In this document: piece by piece, positions 1 to 7,688 of the stretch
How the letters are laid out: every line of letters starts with the position of its first letter
Position numbering within the stretch: position 1 is the first letter of the stretch
Source: CALEUX01 sp037439945
GTDB lineage: Bacteria; Bacteroidota; Bacteroidia; Bacteroidales; Marinilabiliaceae
DNA: 31,192 nucleotides
Assembly (NCBI GenBank): GCA_037439945.1
Contig: JBBIVA010000029.1
Span: 1 to 31,192 of the forward strand
Direction: 5' to 3'
Program-made: the position numbers and the translations under genes
Notes under the pieces: model-generated
Told to the model about the DNA's origin: nothing
The model's database searches: none
What the model saw: the letters and a program-made list of their open reading frames with translations, nothing else

Positions 1-1
1 T

Positions 2-34
2 GTTGAAAATATGGCTATTGTAAAAGCTGCTTAA
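2..34 (+). CDS. Possible 3' end of a gene entering from the left
   Basis: One frame is open from the window edge to a TAA at 32-34 and reads VENMAIVKAA. If real, it is the last ten codons of a rightward gene that converges on the GH9 gene. Ten codons are too few to assign a family or to rule out chance. The remaining bases to 79 are AT-rich and show no clear terminator. Confidence 0.2.
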   Translation, partial: VENMAIVKAA

Positions 35-79
35 ATCGAACTCACGTTAATTAAATTATTTTTGGTTTAGAATTACTGA

Positions 80-1801
80 TTAAAATAAAACATCAATTCC
101 TGCCACCAGGTAAACCAATGGGGCATTCCAATTAATTGCAATTTCATTGGTTGAATAGCTGCATTCCAAGTCAACAAATGATTTTGCCGGATATGGGCTT
201 CTTTCAACATCAGGGCCACAATCTTTTAATACAGCTAAATTTGGACCGCCTACCAAAAAACCCGGAATTGGGTCAACAATCCCATCGGCCCCTGAAGGGC
301 GGTGATGAATGTTCATTACTTTTTTCTGCCCAAATCCAGTAACAAAGCAGTATCCGGTGGCATTACGCCCAAGTATATAGTCAAGGTCTGAAATGGCTGA
401 AGCTAAATAATCTTTGTTTCCGGTTAATTTATAGGCAAAGAGTTTTAACATTCCATGGTTGGCCACATCAGAGTTGCTGCCCCAATTAAAATTTTGAATA
501 CTAACCCTGTAGGGGGATGTTTTTGAAATTTGGACCAGGTTGTCAGCTAAATTTAAGAAATCCTGCTTAATGTTTTTACTAATAATCTGTTCGGGTAGTT
601 GGTTATAATTATCAAGTAAAGAGATAAAACCCAGGGAATAAGTTTGATTCCATGTTGGAACCTGGGGTGTTGAGTACTTACTTATTATAATATCAAGGTA
701 TTTCTTTTTACCTGTTGCAAGGAAGAGTTCGCTTGCACACCAAAACCATTCGTCATCAAAATTTTTGTCTCCATACGCCCCGGTCCCAATATCTTTTGGT
801 TGATTATATTCAACGTTTGGGTTTTTTACGGCCCAATCCCATGCTTTTTCAGCATTTTTAAGGCATAAACCAGCTAAACCAGGCAATTGATTTTCCCGTT
901 TTTTTAGTGTTCTGTAACCCATTGATAACAGGGCGGCATAGTTTAGTGCTGCCGTTGTGCTTTTTTGAACAACATATCTTGGTTCCACTGCTAAATGTGG
1001 CATTACAAAACCTTCAAACTGCTTTGTGGTAAGTTTATGATATACACCTCCATCATTTGGGTCCTGCATAGTTAAAACCCACCTGAGGTTATACAAAATT
1101 TCGGCAAGTAAATCTGGTATTGGCCCGTTTGATTCGGGTATATTTATGTTTAATTCCTCAAAGTATTTTTCAAAATCAACCAACGCCCTTAATAGAGTAT
1201 AGGTTGTAATTCCGCTGTTTACCACGTATTTATTATAATCACCGGCATCATACCAGCCAAGGGGCGAAGAAATTATAAAGTTTTCAGGCCTTTCTTTTGA
1301 TACTGCTGAGGAATGAACAAATACTACGGTATCGGGGTGACCAGCTTCTCTTGAAAAAACACCTCCATACAGGCTATCAATTGAAGTACCCGACCTGTTA
1401 TAATAGAATGATTTAAGGGCTGATTTTGATAACTCCATGAAAGGTTTATCCAGGATGATTATTTCAGCTGATTCATTGTTTTCGGGCAAAATTAATGTGT
1501 ATTTGCCGGGCAGTGTCAAATTTGTAAAGTCAATTACCGAAACAGTGTCGCCCGATTGTTCCCAATAACTGCCATCCTGGACCAATCCTTTCATGGCTTC
1601 ATCCCCATTTTCATTTATTACAACAAATTCGGTTGGTCCTGTTTTTATTAAAGCAATTTTGGGTGCATTGGTTTGGTACCCAACCTGGTTGTAAAAAATA
1701 CGGTCTGATTTTTTAAATATTACGTTACCTGTTCTTTTACAAGATGATAATCCGAATATTAAAACTATTGTAAAAAATAAAATATTAACTGGTTTTTCCA
1801 T
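80..1801 (-). CDS. GH9 endoglucanase lipoprotein (cellulase or endo-xyloglucanase)
   Basis: This 573-residue protein should cut internal beta-1,4-glucosidic bonds by inversion. A signal peptide ends in the lipobox LSSC (Cys21). An N-terminal Ig-like CelD_N domain starts at about residue 35 (FYNQVGYQTNAPK). The GH9 (alpha/alpha)6 barrel runs from about 125 to the end. Known GH9 active-site motifs are intact: GWYDAGDYNKY with Asp185 and Asp188, HHRPSGAD at 499-506, and NEIAINWNAP with the expected acid Glu553. The length is normal for a single-module enzyme without a carbohydrate-binding module. It is the last gene of a leftward cassette, 81 bases after the cellobiose phosphorylase, which suggests that cello-oligosaccharides are the product. 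The residues after Cys21 (KRTGN) lack the acidic stretch typical of surface-exported lipoproteins, so a periplasmic position is as likely as a surface one. GH9 enzymes in xyloglucan loci can cut the decorated backbone, and sequence alone does not settle cellulose versus xyloglucan. Confidence 0.93.
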   Translation of the reverse strand: MEKPVNILFFTIVLIFGLSSCKRTGNVIFKKSDRIFYNQVGYQTNAPKIALIKTGPTEFVVINENGDEAMKGLVQDGSYWEQSGDTVSVIDFTNLTLPGKYTLILPENNESAEIIILDKPFMELSKSALKSFYYNRSGTSIDSLYGGVFSREAGHPDTVVFVHSSAVSKERPENFIISSPLGWYDAGDYNKYVVNSGITTYTLLRALVDFEKYFEELNINIPESNGPIPDLLAEILYNLRWVLTMQDPNDGGVYHKLTTKQFEGFVMPHLAVEPRYVVQKSTTAALNYAALLSMGYRTLKKRENQLPGLAGLCLKNAEKAWDWAVKNPNVEYNQPKDIGTGAYGDKNFDDEWFWCASELFLATGKKKYLDIIISKYSTPQVPTWNQTYSLGFISLLDNYNQLPEQIISKNIKQDFLNLADNLVQISKTSPYRVSIQNFNWGSNSDVANHGMLKLFAYKLTGNKDYLASAISDLDYILGRNATGYCFVTGFGQKKVMNIHHRPSGADGIVDPIPGFLVGGPNLAVLKDCGPDVERSPYPAKSFVDLECSYSTNEIAINWNAPLVYLVAGIDVLF

Positions 1802-1882
1802 CCTGATATTATTTGGTTTTTAATATAAAAGCTTCTATTCTTAGTAGTTGTTTTATTTTGGGAAATTAATTATAAGGGATTT

Positions 1883-4321
1883 TTATCCCATAATTACCTG
1901 GATATTATGGATTTTTCCATCACCAAAAACCGGAATTATATTGCCACTAACCTGATTACCATTAATAAACAGTAGTTTAACACCCTTGTTAACCTTTTCA
2001 GGGTTTAATACAGATATTTTATATGTAGAACCCCGGAATATTCTGGTAACTTTAAATTCCTTCCAATCGGTTGGTATACATGGGTCAATTATTAGTCCGT
2101 TATAATCTGGTCTGATGCCCAAAATGTACTGTGTAATTGCATAGTAATTCCAGGCAGCAGTACCTGTTAACCAGCTGTTTTTTGCTTCTCCCGGTTTGTG
2201 GGCATCTTTTCCTGCTATCATTTGTGCATAAACATAAGGTTCAGTTTTGTGTAAATCGCTGATCTCCTCCAGATAGGCCGGACATATTTTTTTGTAATAT
2301 TCCCACGATTGGTTGCCTCTGCCTAAAACAGTTTCACCAATAATTATCCAGGGGTTATTATGACAGAAAATGCCTGCATTTTCCTTATAGCCTTTTGGAT
2401 AACTAGAAATTTCACCATATTCAATATAATATTTTGTATATGCCGGATTATTTAATACGATACCATGTTCACAATCCAACCTTTCTTTTACCGAATCAAG
2501 GGCCTTTTCAGTCATTCCTTCTTCAATACCAATACCTGCCATTGAACACCATCCGTTTGATTCAATGAATATTTTACCCTCTTCATTTTGTTCACTACCT
2601 ATTTTATTCCCATAATAGTCGTAAGCCCTGAGAAACCATTTACCATCCCAACCATGTACCTTGATGGATTCAATCATTTGGTCAACATGTTTTTGTGCCC
2701 TTTTGGCTTCATTGTTTCTGCCTGTTATTTTACATAATTCAACGTAGTCACGTCCGTAAACAACAAATAAGCCTGCAATCATAACTGATTCAGCTTTCGA
2801 TCCATGTGTTTTGTTTTCTGTTGTTTGAAATGATTCGTTGGGATCGCTTGAAAAACAATTAAGGTTCAGGCAATCGTTCCAGTCTGCACGACCAATTAAT
2901 GGTAAGCCGTGTGGGCCAAGATTATTAATTACATGGTTAAATGAAACTGTAAGATGCTCAAATAAAGAGCTGGCAACCGAGGTGTCGTTATCAAAGGGTA
3001 CAATTTCATCAAGAATTGAGAAATCCCCTGTTTCTTTAATGTAACTTGTTGTGCCCAGGATCAGCCATAATGGGTCATCATTAAAACCACTGCCTATATC
3101 ATTGTTTCCACGTTTTGTTAGTGGCTGGTACTGATGGTAACAACTGCCGTCAGGGAACTGGGTTGACGCAATATCTATTATTCTTTCCCTTGCCCTTGCT
3201 GGTATCTGATGTACGAATCCGATTAAATCCTGGTTGGAGTCCCTAAATCCCATTCCGCGGCCTATACCGCTTTCAAAAAATGAAGCAGACCTTGAAAAAC
3301 AGAATGTAATCATACACTGATACTGGTTCCAAATGTTCACCATTCTGTCCAGCTTGTCATTACCTGAATCAACTTTATAAATGCTTAACAGGTTATCCCA
3401 GTATGTTTTTAATTCATTAAATGCATCATCAACTTTTTTTATTGTATCAAACCTTGAAATGGTTTTTATGGCCCCTGTTTTATTTATTACACCTTTGGCC
3501 TGCCATTTTTCTTCCTCCTTATTCTCACAGTACCCCAATAAAAAAATAAAATCTTTTGATTCGCCAGGTTTCAGTTCAATCTCTATGTAATGCGATGCAA
3601 TGGGTGACCAGCCATGTGCTATGCTCATTTTTGGTTTTCCTTGCGCAACAACACTTGGTTCATCAAATCCGTTGTAGAGTCCGAAAAACGATTCACGGTC
3701 GGTATCATATCCATCAATAGGGGCGTTTACCGAGTAATATGAAAAATGATTCCGCCGCTCTTTATATTCAGTTTTATGATATATTACCGATCCTTCAATT
3801 TCAACCTCACCGGTTGAAAAATTCCGCTGAAAGTTTTCCATATCGGTAGCTGCATTCCACAATGCCCACTCGATAAATGAAAATAATTTTATTTTTTTTG
3901 TATTTTTTGAAGTATTCGAAATATTAAGTTTTTGTAATTCACCCCAGGTTTTAAGTGGTACAAAAAATAAGATACTCGTAGTTATGCCATTTTTGCCGCC
4001 TTTTATTTTAGTGTAATTTAAGCCATGACGACATTCGTAGCTATCTAAGGGTGTTTTACAAGGCTTCCATCCCGGTGACCATATTGTATCGCCATCCTTT
4101 ATATAGAAATATTTACCCCCGTTATCCATTGGTACATTATTGTACCTGTATCTTGTTAATCTTCTGAATTTGGCATCTTTATAGAAAGTGTAACCTCCGG
4201 CTGTATTTGAGATAAGGGAATAAAAATCTTCATTCCCCAGATAGTTTATCCATGGCCATGGGGTTTCAGGATTGGTAATCACATATTCTCTGTTTTTATC
4301 GTCAAAATATCCAAATTTCAT
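1883..4321 (-). CDS. cbpA: Cellobiose phosphorylase, GH94
   Basis: The enzyme phosphorolyses cellobiose to alpha-glucose 1-phosphate and glucose in the cytoplasm, which saves one ATP per disaccharide. The 812-residue protein has no signal peptide. It resembles from end to end what I recall of clostridial cellobiose phosphorylases (about 811 residues): MKFGYFDD at the start, TAGGYTFY at 40-47, NIWNQYQCM at 329-337, GRGMGFRDSNQD at 354-365, GLPLIGRADWNDCLN at 472-486 with the expected catalytic Asp483, and AKNSWLTGTAAWN near the end. The full-length match favours cellobiose phosphorylase over chitobiose or cellodextrin phosphorylases, though a longer acceptor cannot be excluded. It lies 46 bases after the symporter gene and upstream of the GH9 gene, consistent with one transcript. 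The gene symbol follows the clostridial precedent. Confidence 0.95.
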   Translation of the reverse strand: MKFGYFDDKNREYVITNPETPWPWINYLGNEDFYSLISNTAGGYTFYKDAKFRRLTRYRYNNVPMDNGGKYFYIKDGDTIWSPGWKPCKTPLDSYECRHGLNYTKIKGGKNGITTSILFFVPLKTWGELQKLNISNTSKNTKKIKLFSFIEWALWNAATDMENFQRNFSTGEVEIEGSVIYHKTEYKERRNHFSYYSVNAPIDGYDTDRESFFGLYNGFDEPSVVAQGKPKMSIAHGWSPIASHYIEIELKPGESKDFIFLLGYCENKEEEKWQAKGVINKTGAIKTISRFDTIKKVDDAFNELKTYWDNLLSIYKVDSGNDKLDRMVNIWNQYQCMITFCFSRSASFFESGIGRGMGFRDSNQDLIGFVHQIPARARERIIDIASTQFPDGSCYHQYQPLTKRGNNDIGSGFNDDPLWLILGTTSYIKETGDFSILDEIVPFDNDTSVASSLFEHLTVSFNHVINNLGPHGLPLIGRADWNDCLNLNCFSSDPNESFQTTENKTHGSKAESVMIAGLFVVYGRDYVELCKITGRNNEAKRAQKHVDQMIESIKVHGWDGKWFLRAYDYYGNKIGSEQNEEGKIFIESNGWCSMAGIGIEEGMTEKALDSVKERLDCEHGIVLNNPAYTKYYIEYGEISSYPKGYKENAGIFCHNNPWIIIGETVLGRGNQSWEYYKKICPAYLEEISDLHKTEPYVYAQMIAGKDAHKPGEAKNSWLTGTAAWNYYAITQYILGIRPDYNGLIIDPCIPTDWKEFKVTRIFRGSTYKISVLNPEKVNKGVKLLFINGNQVSGNIIPVFGDGKIHNIQVIMG

Positions 4322-4367
4322 ATCAATATTTAGTTAATTAATGTGATGTGTTGTTGTGTTTCTGTAA

Positions 4368-5978
4368 TTATTGTTCAGCAACCCTTCTTTTGTTTAATTC
4401 TGTTGTGATTTCATCCATTTTATTCTGGTTCAGAGGATAAAAAAGCATTAATAAAGCCCCAATTAGTGCAATTACTGATGGTATCCAGCTCATTAACATT
4501 ATAATTCCTGGTACGGCCCCCTGAATTGAAACTGCATCCTGCCCGTTGTAATTATATACCGACAGAACAAAACCGATAATAATTCCTGCAACCCCTCCAC
4601 CAAATTTTGTTGAGAATGATCCTGCAGAATAAACAAGACCTGTTGCCCGCCTGTTATTTTTGAATTCAGAAAAGTCGGCTGCATCACCAAGCATTGCAAA
4701 AAACAGGGTGGGGAATATGGCGGCTCCAAATTCAGAAACAATACCAATAGTGAATATTAAAATTGTATCTGCCGGTTTGCAAAAAACAAACATGGCATTA
4801 ACCGCTCCTGAAAAAAGAAGGGCATAAATGAAAAGGTTTCTTTTACCCAATTTTCTGGCAAGTGGTGCTGTTATCATTGCACCTGCAATGGATGCAATCA
4901 TTAATACTGCCATATATGATCCGGCCAATAGTTGATTGTGCAGGTAATGTGAAAAGTACATTACAACAATCATTTGTTTAATTGAATTGTAAATTTGAAA
5001 TACCAATCCTATAAGAAGCAGAATAACCCACGGTTTGTTGTGAAGCAAGTCTTTAATATCGGACCATAAATTACTTTTTTGTGACGTGAGTGGTTTAATT
5101 CTTTCTTTGGTGGTATAAAAAGTAATTATTAGAGATAATGCTAAAAACAGTGACAAAAGATAAATTGCTTTGCTATATCCTTTACTTTGGTCAATTATGG
5201 TTATGTTTTCCGGATTTAAGTTTTCTTCACCTGTTACAATAAAAGTATATTCCTTATGAGCCTCCATTGAAAAGCTTTTGCCAACGGTTGGGGCATCAAT
5301 ACTATCATTACCTGCTCCATGGGCCCATAAAAAATGGGCAATACCTTCTTTTGTTTTAATATTTACATTTTCAATATTTTTGGGTCCCGAAACTGTTACC
5401 TTATACTCGTAAGGGTTTATCCGGTCGGTTTTTATAGCAGGATCTATATTCCCGTAATATGCAACTAAAAATAACAAGGCCCCCTGAACCAACATTCCAC
5501 CGGTAAAGGCACCTACCATTCTGTACGACCCAAGGCTTGTTCGTACTTTGTCATCACCCGACATAACAGCCATTAATGCCCCGTAAGGAATATTGTTGGC
5601 AGTGTAAACCAAAGTGAAAATTATGTATGTTGTATATGCATAAATTATTTTCCCTGTTGGGCTTAATTCCGGACCGGTAAAAAGAAGTGATAGGATTGCC
5701 CCCAGGGGAATTGCGGTCCAAAGAATCCATGGGCGGAATTTTCCATGCCTTGAGTTTGTTCTGTCGCAAATAATCCCCATGGCTATATCGCTAACCCCAT
5801 CGCTCAGCCTTGCTATTAAAAGTAAAAGTCCTACTGCTGCCGGTTGAAGACCGAAAACATCGGTATAAAAAATAAAAAGGAAAGTGGAGACTCCTCTCCA
5901 TGCTATGTTGGCGGCCCCATCTCCCAGTGCATAGCCTATTTTTTCTTTAAGTGCGGTTTTTTCAACAGGTTTTTCCAT
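4368..5978 (-). CDS. GPH-family sugar:cation symporter (MFS) with a large periplasmic loop
   Basis: This inner-membrane symporter probably imports the cello-oligosaccharide consumed by the neighbouring cellobiose phosphorylase. The 536-residue protein has the glycoside-pentoside-hexuronide pattern: GYALGDGAANIAW in TM1, ARLSDGVSDIAMG in TM2, then the cytoplasmic motif DRTNSRHGKFRPW at 72-84, and NNIPYGALMAVMS at 128-140 after TM4. About twelve membrane segments are visible. The odd part is residues 176-267, roughly 90 polar residues between TM5 (ending LLFLVAYYG) and TM6 (starting YSKAIYLL). Topology places them outside the cytoplasm. Ordinary family members are about 450-500 residues, and the extra length is all in this loop. 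The start lies 9 bases after the Nudix regulator stop, so the two are probably co-transcribed. The substrate is inferred from the neighbours. Confidence 0.9.
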   Translation of the reverse strand: MEKPVEKTALKEKIGYALGDGAANIAWRGVSTFLFIFYTDVFGLQPAAVGLLLLIARLSDGVSDIAMGIICDRTNSRHGKFRPWILWTAIPLGAILSLLFTGPELSPTGKIIYAYTTYIIFTLVYTANNIPYGALMAVMSGDDKVRTSLGSYRMVGAFTGGMLVQGALLFLVAYYGNIDPAIKTDRINPYEYKVTVSGPKNIENVNIKTKEGIAHFLWAHGAGNDSIDAPTVGKSFSMEAHKEYTFIVTGEENLNPENITIIDQSKGYSKAIYLLSLFLALSLIITFYTTKERIKPLTSQKSNLWSDIKDLLHNKPWVILLLIGLVFQIYNSIKQMIVVMYFSHYLHNQLLAGSYMAVLMIASIAGAMITAPLARKLGKRNLFIYALLFSGAVNAMFVFCKPADTILIFTIGIVSEFGAAIFPTLFFAMLGDAADFSEFKNNRRATGLVYSAGSFSTKFGGGVAGIIIGFVLSVYNYNGQDAVSIQGAVPGIIMLMSWIPSVIALIGALLMLFYPLNQNKMDEITTELNKRRVAEQ

Positions 5979-5987
5979 TAGATGGGT

Positions 5988-6764
5988 TTATATTGCAAAA
6001 TCAAGCAATTCTTTCCGGTTTTTCTCGTAAATGTTGCGGTCAAAAATATATAGCCATGCAGGTTTGTGTGCCACCCCTTGTTGTTTCTCTTCCAATTTGG
6101 TTAAATAGTCCATTCTGGCAATTTTCTTCCGAAAATTTCTTTTATCCAGCTTAATTCCCAGAATTATTTCGTATAATTTTTGTAGCTGTGAAAGTGTGAA
6201 TTTAGATGGCAGTAATTCAAATAATATCGGTTCTGTAATTACTTTTTTTCGTAAAGCCTGTAAGGCCTTTTGAAGTATTTCAAAATGGTCAAATGCCAGT
6301 TCATAAATTGTTGAAACCGGAATCCACCTTACATTGCGCCCTTTCCATTGAAGTGTGATATTTTCGCTTGCCAAAAGGGAATAGTAACCTACTGTAAATA
6401 TTCTGCTTTTGGGGTTGCGGCCGTTGGCTTCGAGCCAGATTTTGTCTTTTGTACGTTGAATCCTGTTTGGCGAACCAAAAGTGTAAAATTGTTCAAGATA
6501 AATATTTTCAAGACCAGTTAATTCAAACAGGATTCTTGATGCTGCATCATCGAGTTCTTCATGTTCAAAAATGTGATTACCGGTTAGGGTTAGGTCGTTG
6601 ATAAGTTCTTCTCCGGTTTCCTGGTCATACAAAACTCTGTCAACAAGTAATACATTAAGGTTTGTAAAATCGAACCCAAAAATAACACAGTCAACTGACA
6701 CAGAGTTATTTATTGTTCCTGTTTTTGTATAAACCTTGTCTTCTGCTTCAGGTAAATGGCTCAT
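5988..6764 (-). CDS. Nudix-fold transcriptional regulator, NrtR/AraR-like
   Basis: This 258-residue protein has a Nudix-like domain (about 22-150) followed by a winged helix (about 186-216, KFTLSQLQKLYEIILG then DKRNFRKKIA), the layout of NrtR-family regulators. The Nudix box at 62-85 is degenerate: the REUxEE core reads RILFEL and the upstream glutamate spacing is off by one. It should therefore bind a ligand rather than hydrolyse one. Some Bacteroidota members of this family are known to respond to free sugars such as arabinose. It is the first gene of the cassette with the GPH symporter, cellobiose phosphorylase and GH9 gene, so a local regulatory role responding to a sugar or sugar phosphate is likely. 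The ligand is unknown. The upstream region holds nested inverted repeats that could be its operator. Confidence 0.85.
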   Translation of the reverse strand: MSHLPEAEDKVYTKTGTINNSVSVDCVIFGFDFTNLNVLLVDRVLYDQETGEELINDLTLTGNHIFEHEELDDAASRILFELTGLENIYLEQFYTFGSPNRIQRTKDKIWLEANGRNPKSRIFTVGYYSLLASENITLQWKGRNVRWIPVSTIYELAFDHFEILQKALQALRKKVITEPILFELLPSKFTLSQLQKLYEIILGIKLDKRNFRKKIARMDYLTKLEEKQQGVAHKPAWLYIFDRNIYEKNRKELLDFAI

Positions 6765-6817
6765 ATTACCGACGGTCTTAGTGTTTTATTTACACTTTCA
6801 TAATTTTGACGCTAAGA

Positions 6818-6889
6818 TATAACATAAAAGATTATTAGCAAATTAATTTTATCTTTTATTTGGGTTAAAATTTTTTAGGATATGTTATA
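6818..6889. promoter_or_regulatory. Nested inverted repeats upstream of the Nudix-GPH-GH94-GH9 cassette
   Basis: TATAACATA at 6818-6826 is inverted exactly as TATGTTATA at 6881-6889. Inside it, ATAAAAGAT at 6824-6832 is inverted as ATCTTTTAT at 6851-6859. The block starts about 54 bases before the regulator start codon, where a promoter and operator should lie. The region is very AT-rich, so part of this symmetry could be chance. I see no convincing Bacteroidota -33/-7 pair on the minus strand. Confidence 0.4.
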
Positions 6890-6895
6890 ATGATG

Positions 6896-6946
6896 AAAGT
6901 TTCCTGTTATTTAGCAGTTTAATTCACAGGAATATCTGGAAACTTT
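6896..6946. repeat. Interrupted hairpin between phosphatase and Nudix regulator genes
   Basis: AAAGTTTCC at 6896-6904 is inverted exactly as GGAAACTTT at 6938-6946. Overlapping it, CCTGT at 6903-6907 is inverted as ACAGG at 6926-6930. The structure lies downstream of the phosphatase stop codon and upstream of the regulator, so it may be a weak transcript end, a leader structure or a protein-binding site. There is no clear U-run. Confidence 0.35.
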
Positions 6947-7012
6947 AATTAAAGGGATAGTATCAGGATAAGTTGTTGTAATTCACGTTTAAGGGGTTTC
7001 TGATAATGAATT

Positions 7013-7510
7013 TTAATTATCAAGGCTATGTTTTCTTTGTTTTTCAATGAACTTCAGGAGGCCTTCGCACGAATCTTCAAGTATATCAAGAACTAATTCA
7101 AACCCCTGGTGCCCACCGTAATATGGATCGGGAACTGTTGAGTAATGTCCCGAGTGTGAAAAGTCGGTCATTTTGAATATTTTTTGTTTCGATTTAGAAT
7201 CCGGGGCCATACTTCTCAAATCTGATATATTTTGGTCATCCATCCCAATAATCATATCAAATTGATAAAAGTCAAATTTTGGATTAATTGGCCGGCTATA
7301 ACTTGTAATATGATATCCACGGCTTAATGCATGTTTTTTCATCCTGGCATCTGCGGGTTCACCTTCATGTACACCAATAATTCCTGCAGAATCTATTTCA
7401 AAACTATTATGGGTGTTATTTGTTTCAACCAATTTTTTCATAACGGCTTCAGCACTTGGTGATCTGCAGATATTTCCAAGGCAAACAAAAAGTATCCTGG
7501 TTTTTATCAC
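7013..7510 (-). CDS. Low-molecular-weight protein tyrosine phosphatase
   Basis: This cytoplasmic enzyme removes phosphate from phosphotyrosine through a cysteinyl-phosphate intermediate. The 165-residue protein is full length for the family. The P-loop CLGNICRS spans 10-17 (nucleophile Cys10, Arg16), and the general acid lies in VPDPYY (Asp128). The start codon is GTG; the in-frame codons upstream reach a TAG at 7532-7534 with no ATG, so GTG is the only reasonable start. It stands alone, in the same direction as its neighbours but separated by 248 bases on one side and 178 on the other. No kinase or exopolysaccharide gene is nearby, so a link to sugar use cannot be argued; it may be an unrelated housekeeping gene. 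Confidence 0.93.
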   Translation of the reverse strand: MIKTRILFVCLGNICRSPSAEAVMKKLVETNNTHNSFEIDSAGIIGVHEGEPADARMKKHALSRGYHITSYSRPINPKFDFYQFDMIIGMDDQNISDLRSMAPDSKSKQKIFKMTDFSHSGHYSTVPDPYYGGHQGFELVLDILEDSCEGLLKFIEKQRKHSLDN

Positions 7511-7628
7511 TATTAGGGAATTATTTGGTTGCTAAATATTATATAACAAAGAAACGGAATTTCGGTTTTATTAATTGTTTAATAATTTAAAATTTGGGAC
7601 TTAAATGATAATAAATGACTAGTAGTGC

Positions 7629-7665
7629 AAAAAAGCCCGGCAAAAACTTAATGGTTGCCGGGCTT
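7629..7665 (-). terminator. Rho-independent terminator after the sodium/sugar symporter
   Basis: The stem AAGCCCGGCAA at 7633-7643 pairs perfectly with TTGCCGGGCTT at 7655-7665 across an 11-base loop. Read on the minus strand it ends in a run of six T. It lies 23 bases after the symporter stop codon and should separate it from the phosphatase gene. Confidence 0.9.
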
Positions 7666-7688
7666 AAATTAATTATTAAAAATGGTTT

